Shown here in pieces: positions 16,681 through 24,013 of a stretch of 64,000 nucleotides of DNA (position 1 is its first letter; each line of letters opens with the position of its first letter). Origin of the DNA: Pedobacter polysacchareus. Its GTDB lineage: Bacteria > Bacteroidota > Bacteroidia > Sphingobacteriales > Sphingobacteriaceae. Made by a program: the position numbers and the translations under genes. The stretch is from assembly GCF_019802255.1 (NCBI RefSeq), contig NZ_JAHYSS010000001.1:875280-939279 (forward strand), read 5' to 3'. The notes beneath the pieces were generated by a model, which worked only from the letters and a program-made list of their open reading frames with translations, was not told the origin of the DNA and did not search any database.

Positions 16681-18309
16681 TTATAAGTTGGGGCTGGTAA
16701 AGCCTAATTTTTTCATTCCTGTTTTTACTTCCGGGCTGCTCATGAAAAGTTTCCATAACAGCTGACTGCGGTGATTTTCGATCATGATCAGGATCGGGCC
16801 CTGGTCTATCGCCAGTGTAGAATTGGCGAACCAGGCATCATGCAGGGAAAAGGCATCGGTAAAACCATATTCTCCCCAGATTTTATCACCTAGTTTATAG
16901 TAATAGTATTTTAAGGCCTGCATTGATTCTTTTGGGGTATAAGGGAAAGAACCGAGTGCTGCGGTAGGGGAAATCACGCCGTTATCGTTGGCAGGTTCAT
17001 GGGCAAGGTAGCCGTTGATGTCGTCGCTTGCGCTGAGTCCCCAGCAGTTCTCGCCATAGCCATAGAAGCCTTTCAGATTTGCTTTAGCATAGTTATAATG
17101 ATTCTGAGCATGGGTTTTAGTTTGATTTTCATAATTGCCGTAGACATCGGATAGTCCGTTCGGATTGATACCCAGGAAGGAATAATGGGAGAAAAACAAA
17201 GGACCATTCCTACTGTTTTTCATGGCGCCGTTACTGGCCCAGCCAGTGTCATAAACCGTTTTTTGAATCGGGTGACTTTCAGAAGAAGCGGCCAGTACGT
17301 AAGTGATCAGAGCCTCATTCCAACCTTTGATGGGCAGGTTCATTTCCCAGCCTACTGTCGGACTCCAATGCCAGTACAGGCTGTTGTCTTTCACAAACCA
17401 ATCCCATTCTACTTCCATATAAATACGGGTAATGTCCGTTCTTAAGGCCGTTTCTGCAGGGTTCGCTGCATCAAAAAATTGTCGGGCGGTTAACATGCCC
17501 TGCATCAATAAGGAAGTCTCCACCAGGTCGGCACCATTGTCTTTCGGACTGAATGGGACCACTGCTCCGGTATTGCCATTCATCCAATGTGGATAGGCAC
17601 CATGAAAGCGCTGAGCCTTGTTTTTCAGGAAGGCAACGATCTTTTGCATGCGTTCCAAACCTTGGTCCCGGCTAATGAAATTCCGATGGATACCTGTCAC
17701 CAGGGCCATCATTCCAAAACCCGATCCTCCGGAAGTGACGATGTCAGCAGAGGTATTGCGCTCTCTAGCCAGGCCGCTTTCTGGATGTGCGAAATCCCAG
17801 AAATATTTAAACGTTTGTTTTTGCACTAAATCCAGTAAGGCATCTTCCGCAATCACAGGGAATTTGTCGGCTTCATCTACCGCGGTGATGAGGTTTACGG
17901 TAATAGGGATATTTAAATTCTTCCCTTTATCGGAAGTTAAATTCGTTTGTACGTCTAAAAAGTATTTTGTGATGGCCTGGAGCGGCACTGCAGGCTTTAT
18001 AACTAGTGTTTTGTCCTGATCTTCATAACTCAGCTCCAGTTTAACAGGGACACCATTTTTGTCTTTAATGACTACTGCTTTTGCTGCAGAACTTTTATCA
18101 ATGACTGCGGAAAAGGAAATCTTGAACACCGGACTGGTATTGATGCCATAATAACTGAACCCGGCAGACGCTTCATTTACTTTTATTTTGCTAAAGGTAA
18201 ATGAATCAGTAATGGGGGCTATAGGCTCAATAGGCGTAGCGGTATCCTGCTTTGAGCAAGAAAACAACAGCAATGAAATGAGTACTAGAAGACCATGTCT
18301 TAACTGCAT
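16681..18309 (-). CDS. Lipoprotein GH144-type endo-beta-1,2-glucanase with N-terminal Ig-like domain
   Basis: A 542-residue lipoprotein. Lipobox LLFSC with Cys at 18, followed by SKQDTATP, which resembles a Bacteroidota surface-export signal. Residues about 35-145 form an Ig-like (Big_5-type) domain: FKISFSAVIDKSSAAKAVVIKD and KPAVPLQAITKYFLDV. From about 160 comes the glycoamylase/GH144 catalytic domain: LLDLVQKQTFKYFWDFAHPESG, FSPKDNGADLVETSLLMQGML, HWSPTVGWEMNLPIKGWNEAL and AIDQGPILIMIENHRSQLLWKLF. The anchor suggests it makes the first cut on the polymer at the cell surface. It is the first gene after the internal hairpin that separates it from the LamG gene. Confidence 0.83.
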   Translation of the reverse strand: MQLRHGLLVLISLLLFSCSKQDTATPIEPIAPITDSFTFSKIKVNEASAGFSYYGINTSPVFKISFSAVIDKSSAAKAVVIKDKNGVPVKLELSYEDQDKTLVIKPAVPLQAITKYFLDVQTNLTSDKGKNLNIPITVNLITAVDEADKFPVIAEDALLDLVQKQTFKYFWDFAHPESGLARERNTSADIVTSGGSGFGMMALVTGIHRNFISRDQGLERMQKIVAFLKNKAQRFHGAYPHWMNGNTGAVVPFSPKDNGADLVETSLLMQGMLTARQFFDAANPAETALRTDITRIYMEVEWDWFVKDNSLYWHWSPTVGWEMNLPIKGWNEALITYVLAASSESHPIQKTVYDTGWASNGAMKNSRNGPLFFSHYSFLGINPNGLSDVYGNYENQTKTHAQNHYNYAKANLKGFYGYGENCWGLSASDDINGYLAHEPANDNGVISPTAALGSFPYTPKESMQALKYYYYKLGDKIWGEYGFTDAFSLHDAWFANSTLAIDQGPILIMIENHRSQLLWKLFMSSPEVKTGMKKLGFTSPNL

Positions 18310-18334
18310 GTGAGATAGGGGGATTTTAGCTTAA

Positions 18335-18366
18335 AAAGCGTTGCAGAGCTGTGTCTGCAACGCTTT
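18335..18366 (-). terminator. Internal terminator/attenuator of the glucan locus
   Basis: Perfect 13-bp stem, AAAGCGTTGCAGA (18335-18347) and TCTGCAACGCTTT (18354-18366), 6-nt loop. On the minus strand it ends in CTTTTTAAGC. It lies between the LamG gene stop (18386) and the lipoprotein GH144 start (18309). Confidence 0.75.
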
Positions 18367-18385
18367 ATGATGTAGGACTTTCGGA

Positions 18386-19213
18386 TTATTTTCCTTTACT
18401 CTCTAATTTAGATATAGCACCGATTTCATCAGCTGTCAATGCTTTATTATAGATTCTGACTTCATCCAGCTTGCCTGTTAGGTTAGCTGCCCAGCTTTCC
18501 TTATTTCCTGCAGTAGTTAAACTTGGGGTAGTTTGAAATTGTAAGGTTCCAAAAACCATTTTCGTTGCATTCTGGAAAGTTAAGGGCCCGTTATTTGGAA
18601 CGGTCAGTGCTTTTAATTTTCCGCCATTGATGTAAATGATGAAAGTTGAACTTACCTGATCATAACTCAAGGCAAGGTGTGTCCATTTTTTCCAGATGCC
18701 TGGAACCTTGAAGTTTTCTGATTGTGTAAGGACGCCATTGTTGTTCACGCGGAATTGAATAATACCATTGTCGGCATCACCACCATTTTCCAGGAAGATG
18801 ACTAAATTACCCCATCCTGCTGCGGAATTTGCGATGTCAATCAGGCCTGTTGCACCAGTGTTCAGCTCAGAGTTGAACCATAAGGTGGTCGTAAAACTTT
18901 TTAGTTTCTGTACTTCTGTTGGTGTATCAGAAACCACATATCCTGCAGTGGATCCTTGTAAAGCATTGCCTTTAGTACCTGCTGCAAATGAAGTGCTGGT
19001 GGACACGCCACTCACTTTAGAAACACTGTCAATTAAACTGCCGTCGAAAGCCCAGTGTGCAACCAGACTAGCTGAAGCCACTTCTTTACTGCTGGTATAA
19101 CCACCAATATTTAGTGCTGGTGCATAACTCGAAGGATCGAATTTTTTAGTACAGGAGCTAACCGCCAGAGAAAGGGCTGCTGCTGATAATATATAGAATA
19201 ATCTTGTTTTCAT
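18386..19213 (-). CDS. LamG-like surface glycan-binding lipoprotein
   Basis: A 275-residue lipoprotein: signal with lipobox AVSSC (Cys21), then TKKFDPSSYAPALNIGGY. Residues about 45-270 form a laminin-G/concanavalin-like jelly roll: LVAHWAFDGSLIDSVSKVSG, FTTTLWFNSELNTGATGLIDIANS, WTHLALSYDQVSSTFIIYINGG and GKLDEVRIYNKALTADEIGAI. No catalytic residues of a glycoside hydrolase are evident. It follows susD by 19 bp, the position usually held by a surface glycan-binding protein in such loci, so binding of glucan at the cell surface is the likely role. Confidence 0.82.
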   Translation of the reverse strand: MKTRLFYILSAAALSLAVSSCTKKFDPSSYAPALNIGGYTSSKEVASASLVAHWAFDGSLIDSVSKVSGVSTSTSFAAGTKGNALQGSTAGYVVSDTPTEVQKLKSFTTTLWFNSELNTGATGLIDIANSAAGWGNLVIFLENGGDADNGIIQFRVNNNGVLTQSENFKVPGIWKKWTHLALSYDQVSSTFIIYINGGKLKALTVPNNGPLTFQNATKMVFGTLQFQTTPSLTTAGNKESWAANLTGKLDEVRIYNKALTADEIGAISKLESKGK

Positions 19214-19232
19214 TTCTTTTCGTTAAATAAGA

Positions 19233-20720
19233 TTAATAACCTGGGTTTTGTGTAAGGACACCAACACTCAGTTCAATCTGAGTATTTGGAATTGGCCATA
19301 CTTCATTTTTATTCGCTTTCCAGCCTTTAGGGCCAAATACTGCTGCAGCACGTCCTTGGCGGATCACATCAAAATAACGATCTGATTCCATCGCCAGTTC
19401 TACCTGTCTTTCATGGTATATGGCTGCACGTAGTGCGGTTTGGTCTGTAGTTGTTACTTTAGGTAAGATCGCTGGATTTCCCTGTCTTGCTCTTAATCTC
19501 ACTTGTTCTAAAGAAGAAAGCGCCTGGCCAGAATTACCCAATTCATTCGCAGCTTCTGCATTCATTAACAATACATCTGCGTAACGGATTACCCTCACGT
19601 TCTGCTGTCCACCTCTTGGATTGTTATTATCGTAAGGTGTAGAAAATGGAACATAAGGTTTGTGGCTGTATCTTACTGGATCTCCGGGAGCAGAAGTGAT
19701 TAAATCCCCCTGAGGAGTAGTACTGCCTACGAATAGAATGGTACCTTCTTTACGCGGATCACCATTTTCAAACGCTGTTACCAGTTCTGCAGATGGGGTG
19801 TTAAAACCCCAATAACCAGCTTGGTCTCTTACGCCTTGTACCTGTGCGTACTGACTGTTACTGGCATCTTTTGTACCAGGGTTATATTCGCACTGAATCT
19901 CAAATACAGATTCAGAGCTGTTCTCATGATTCAAACGGAATACGGATTGATAATCTGGCAGCAGGCTATATCCTAAGCCCATTACCGTATTGGTTAAGCT
20001 CAATACCAGTGGCCATTTCTGCTGATACATGGCTACTTTGGCATGCAGGGCCAATGCGGCTCCTTTTGTTGCACGGCCAACATCGGCAGTCGAATAACTT
20101 GCTGGTAGTACCGCTGCGGCGTCATCCAGGTCTTTTTCAATCGCTGCATAAACTTCCTCTCTTGAAGCTCTTGGCTTGTTAAATTGCTCAGGAGTACTAG
20201 GCACATTTAAGTGTAATCTTACGCCACCAAAAGCCCTTACCAATCTGAAGTAAGAATAAGCCCTTACAAATTTAGCTTCTGCCAGAAGGCGGCTTTTTAG
20301 ATTCGCATCCATTTCTATGCCTGGGACATTATCCAATACCTGATTACAAAGATTGATATTTTGGTATTGACCTTCCCAGAATCCAAGCACCTGTCCATCT
20401 GTAGAGGTAACTCTGAAATTTTCAAAATCGTTCAGATAACTGGCATCATTTGTTGAACTTCCTTTGTCTGCTTCATCAGAGGCAATGCTTTCTACAGCCA
20501 ATGCTGGAAATGCGGTATTAGACCAGCTGCGTAAATTTCCATAAACAGCATTTACGCTAGCTAATGCATCATCCTGAGATTTCCAGAATGTTTCTGCAGG
20601 TTGTTTGGCTTGTGGCGGAACATCCAAGAAACTTTTGGTACAAGAGGTGCTGAGTAAGATGGTTCCTGTGATGACTATTGCGCATGCTTTACGCAGCGCG
20701 GTATGGTTATATATTTTCAT
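19233..20720 (-). CDS. SusD/RagB nutrient-binding outer-membrane lipoprotein
   Basis: A 495-residue SusD-family protein. The lipobox LLSTSC is followed by TKSFLDVPPQAKQPAETFWKSQDDA, the classic SusD N-terminus. TPR-like helices appear in LLAEAKFVRAYSYFRLVRAFGGV and GAALALHAKVAMYQQKW, and the C-terminal signature is RVIRYADVLLMNAEAANELGNSGQALSSLEQVR with YHERQVELAMESDRYFDVIRQG. It forms the lid of the SusC channel and binds the oligosaccharide before import. It begins 11 bp after susC. Full length. Confidence 0.95.
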   Translation of the reverse strand: MKIYNHTALRKACAIVITGTILLSTSCTKSFLDVPPQAKQPAETFWKSQDDALASVNAVYGNLRSWSNTAFPALAVESIASDEADKGSSTNDASYLNDFENFRVTSTDGQVLGFWEGQYQNINLCNQVLDNVPGIEMDANLKSRLLAEAKFVRAYSYFRLVRAFGGVRLHLNVPSTPEQFNKPRASREEVYAAIEKDLDDAAAVLPASYSTADVGRATKGAALALHAKVAMYQQKWPLVLSLTNTVMGLGYSLLPDYQSVFRLNHENSSESVFEIQCEYNPGTKDASNSQYAQVQGVRDQAGYWGFNTPSAELVTAFENGDPRKEGTILFVGSTTPQGDLITSAPGDPVRYSHKPYVPFSTPYDNNNPRGGQQNVRVIRYADVLLMNAEAANELGNSGQALSSLEQVRLRARQGNPAILPKVTTTDQTALRAAIYHERQVELAMESDRYFDVIRQGRAAAVFGPKGWKANKNEVWPIPNTQIELSVGVLTQNPGY

Positions 20721-20731
20721 TTCCGGATCAA

Positions 20732-23700
20732 TTAAAAGGTAACGTTTAGACCTAAGTTATAAGTGGCATACAGTGGGTATACATTTGCATCTATACCTGC
20801 ACTCAGTGGGGTGTAATTACCCACGGTAGGTTTCCCGATTTCCGGGCTGAATCCTTTGTATCCAAAAAGGTTTACAGGATTTTGAGCATTTGCAAATATT
20901 CTTACTTTCTGCATTTTCCACTTGTTCAGTAAGTTGGAAGGCAAAGTATAGCCAATTTGTACATTTCTTAATCTGATGTAATCTCCTTTTTCGACAAAGA
21001 AGGAGTTTGGCGCTGAGTTTTTAGTAGTTCCTATGTTTGCAGAAGGGTAGGTGTTTGAAGTACCTTCACCATGCCATCTGTTTTTAAAGAAGTCTTCAGT
21101 GAAATTCTCATTACCATACCTTACACCAAGGTTTGCATTATAGATGCTAATTCCAGCCACACCCTGGATGTCCAGAGAAAGGTCAAAGTTTTTATAGGCG
21201 AAAGTAGTATTTAGAGCATAGTTGAATTTTGGGTTAGGGCTTCCAAGAGATACACGGTCTTTACCGTCAATCACGCCGTCACCATTTTGATCTATATATC
21301 TGAAATCACCTGCCTGTGCATCTTTCTGAGCAGAGGCTAAAACTTCGGCTGCATTTTGGAAGATGCCATCCACTTTATAGCCAAAGAACTCACCGATTGG
21401 CCTGCCAAGAACAGTGCGTGTTGCAAGAGAGCCATTTGCTAGTCCTTCACCACCACTATAAATAGGATTTTTACCCGTTACTACTTTAGTCACTTGGTTC
21501 TGGTTGTAACCAAAGTTTCCACTGATGGAATAAGTTAATCCGCCTTCTGTTTTATCTCTCCAGTTAGCAGTGAATTCAAATCCACGGTTCCTAAGGTCGG
21601 CTTGATTACCCACTTGTTTTGCTGCTGCTAATCCCAGGTCTGATGCTACTGGAATCTCAAAAATGGCGCGTTCCGTTATTTTGTTGTAATAATCGGCTTC
21701 AATACTTAACCTGTTGTCTAAGAATCCTGCTTCTAAACCAATATCAGTTCCTGAACTACGTTCCCAGTCGATAAATAGAGGCGTAAGCTGATCAACAGAC
21801 TTACCAGTATAGGCAACGCCATTAAAATAAGCCACATAACCACCTTTTTGAGAAATGACGCGCTGAGTTGGATTTGTAGGAACCCCTGCATTTCCAACTT
21901 TACCCCAGCTACCACGTAGCTTTAAATTGCTGAAAATCTCCTGGCCTTGCATAAACGGTTCATTGCTGATCACCCAACCTGCACCGATAGAAGGGAAATA
22001 ACCCCATGGGTTTCCATTCGAATAGAATTTTGAAGAGCCATCTGCACGCATCGAAGCATTTAACAGGTAGCGGTTCTTAAAGGCATAATTTACACGACCA
22101 AAGTAAGAGGCTGCAGTTTGTAGATTTCCGCCATCCAATATCGAACGTCCTGCTTCATTGCCCAAAGACAGGTAAAGGTCGCCTTCACTAGAATATGGCA
22201 CGTTTAAAGATTTGCCATTGATGAAATAGTTCTTGTTACGTTGTGCCGTTTGTCCAGCTAGTACCGTTAAATTATGGTCTCCAAATGTGTTTTTATAAGT
22301 CAGCGTATTCTCAACAATCCAGTTCCTGTCTTCTGTTCTGTCGATACCCAGGATGCTGGTTTCATTACGCTGTGCATTTGTGGCTTTATAAACCGGAGTA
22401 TAGCTTCTTACCTCAGCTTGTGAGAAATCACCACCAAAACTGGTTCTGAAAGTTAAACTTTTAAGAATTTCCAGTTCTGCATAAATGTTCCCAGTGAATT
22501 TATAGTTTTTAGACCTTCTATTAAAGTAATCAATAGTTGCTTGTGGGTTTGCACCTGCGCCACTACCCAGACCAAAATCATTAGGATCTCCGTAAGTACC
22601 GTCTGCATAATAAACAGGGACTACAGGTCCGGCAGTAAACATCTGACGAAATATAACATTGTCAATATCTTTTGAGTTACTAGCCGTTCCAGAAATGTTG
22701 TAACCTACTTTTAAAGGTTTCAATACCTGGAATTCGCTGGTTAATCTCGCAGTATAACGGGTGTAGTTATTGCCTTTTACAATACCATCCTGATCTAAAT
22801 AACCAAGAGATAAGTTATAAGTGTTTTTCTCACCGCCGCCGCTGATGGATAACTGGTGGTTATTTACCTGTGCATTTCTAAGAATTTGACCGTACCAGTC
22901 AGTTCCTTTTCCGAAAGAAGCAGGATCTTTGAAAAGCAGGTCTTCATTTTTGGAAGCGTAGATTTCATTAATAATTGTTGCGTATTGAGTGGCATCTGCC
23001 ATTTTCACAGGATTGGTGACACTTTGGAAACCAAATGTTCCATTGTAGTTTACAACTGCGTTGCCTTTTTTACCCCTGTTGGTCGTTACTAAAACTACCC
23101 CATTGGCGGCTCTGATACCGTAGATAGATAAACTTGACGCATCTTTCAGGATACTCATGTTAAAAATATCTGCAGGGTTTAAAAAGCTGATGTCATCATA
23201 CCAAACACCATCTACTACGTAAAGCACACCTGTGTTACCATAGATCGTACCGGTACCACGAATCGTGATGAGTGGCGAAGCACCCGGAGCACCATTATTG
23301 GTGATAGAAACACCTGCAACTTTTCCCTGTAAAGCACTTACCGGGTTTACAGATGCTTGCTTGGAAATTTCTTCTCCCTTTACGCTGGCTACAGAGCCTG
23401 TCACATCGATTTTTCTTTGTGTACCGTAACCCACTACCACCACTTGTTCCAGTTCCTGTGAGGAAGAAGCCATGGCTATATTAATGGTTGTTCTATTGTT
23501 TACCGGTACCTCCTGCGTGACATAACCGATATAAGTAAATACTAATGTAGCAGTCGCCGGCGCAGTGATGGAATAGTTTCCATTGGCGTCTGTTTGTGTT
23601 CCTGTTGTTGTTCCTTTTACCTGTATACTTACAGCTGGAATACTGGTTTTATCACCGCCATCTGTTACCTTTCCTTTTACAGTAATCTGCTGTGCAAAGG

Positions 23701-23764
23701 CAGAATAATTAAAAAGAAAACAGAGAAATGCTAAAACAGAAAATTTTGTAAAGATTCTTTTCAT
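20732..23764 (-). CDS. SusC/RagA TonB-dependent glycan transporter
   Basis: A 1010-residue outer-membrane porin of the SusC family. A Sec signal ends near SAFAQQ, then a carboxypeptidase-regulatory-like domain (ITVKGKVTDGGDKTSIPAVSI to about residue 100), the TonB box/plug signature QVVVVGYGTQRKIDVTGSV, a plug to about 230 (RGTGTIYGNTGVLYVVDGVW, LKDASSLSIYGIRAANGVVLVTT) and a C-terminal beta-barrel that ends in an aromatic-rich strand closing with Phe. It imports oligosaccharides, here probably beta-1,2-glucan fragments, using TonB energy. It is the first gene of the locus; a palindrome lies 122 bp upstream of its start. Confidence 0.96.
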   Translation of the reverse strand: MKRIFTKFSVLAFLCFLFNYSAFAQQITVKGKVTDGGDKTSIPAVSIQVKGTTTGTQTDANGNYSITAPATATLVFTYIGYVTQEVPVNNRTTINIAMASSSQELEQVVVVGYGTQRKIDVTGSVASVKGEEISKQASVNPVSALQGKVAGVSITNNGAPGASPLITIRGTGTIYGNTGVLYVVDGVWYDDISFLNPADIFNMSILKDASSLSIYGIRAANGVVLVTTNRGKKGNAVVNYNGTFGFQSVTNPVKMADATQYATIINEIYASKNEDLLFKDPASFGKGTDWYGQILRNAQVNNHQLSISGGGEKNTYNLSLGYLDQDGIVKGNNYTRYTARLTSEFQVLKPLKVGYNISGTASNSKDIDNVIFRQMFTAGPVVPVYYADGTYGDPNDFGLGSGAGANPQATIDYFNRRSKNYKFTGNIYAELEILKSLTFRTSFGGDFSQAEVRSYTPVYKATNAQRNETSILGIDRTEDRNWIVENTLTYKNTFGDHNLTVLAGQTAQRNKNYFINGKSLNVPYSSEGDLYLSLGNEAGRSILDGGNLQTAASYFGRVNYAFKNRYLLNASMRADGSSKFYSNGNPWGYFPSIGAGWVISNEPFMQGQEIFSNLKLRGSWGKVGNAGVPTNPTQRVISQKGGYVAYFNGVAYTGKSVDQLTPLFIDWERSSGTDIGLEAGFLDNRLSIEADYYNKITERAIFEIPVASDLGLAAAKQVGNQADLRNRGFEFTANWRDKTEGGLTYSISGNFGYNQNQVTKVVTGKNPIYSGGEGLANGSLATRTVLGRPIGEFFGYKVDGIFQNAAEVLASAQKDAQAGDFRYIDQNGDGVIDGKDRVSLGSPNPKFNYALNTTFAYKNFDLSLDIQGVAGISIYNANLGVRYGNENFTEDFFKNRWHGEGTSNTYPSANIGTTKNSAPNSFFVEKGDYIRLRNVQIGYTLPSNLLNKWKMQKVRIFANAQNPVNLFGYKGFSPEIGKPTVGNYTPLSAGIDANVYPLYATYNLGLNVTF

Positions 23765-23885
23765 GCTCGTTTAGGTTATGTTTTATTTGATGGTTAAATC
23801 TCTATTACTATTCGGGTTATTGCAAAATTTTGACCTATACATGAATACGTCAGCACTGGTGTGTAGTGCATAATGGCAATTTTCT

Positions 23886-23914
23886 AAGGCGGTTTTTAGT
23901 CTAAATACCGCCTT
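23886..23914. promoter_or_regulatory. Near-perfect 29-bp palindrome upstream of susC
   Basis: Two 14-bp arms, AAGGCGGTTTTTAG (23886-23899) and CTAAATACCGCCTT (23901-23914), around a single central base, with one mismatch. It lies 122 bp upstream of susC and 100 bp past the regulator's stop. No T run follows in either direction, which favours an operator over a terminator. Confidence 0.5.
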
Positions 23915-24013
23915 GATGAGATTAAAATGAGATGAATGGGTGTTTCAGCTCCATCTAAAAAAATGAAGGTTTGTGGGGTTAAATGAGCGGCTTTGTGTAG
24001 TAATGATGTAGTG

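Noticed and set aside
15319..18309. Starch-degrading glucoamylases
   Set aside because: The domain name is misleading; PF10091 includes GH144 endo-beta-1,2-glucanases and the locus has no starch enzymes.
23853..23869. Inverted repeat GCACT/AGTGC upstream of susC
   Set aside because: Only 5 bp per arm with a 7-nt spacer; expected by chance in a stretch this long.
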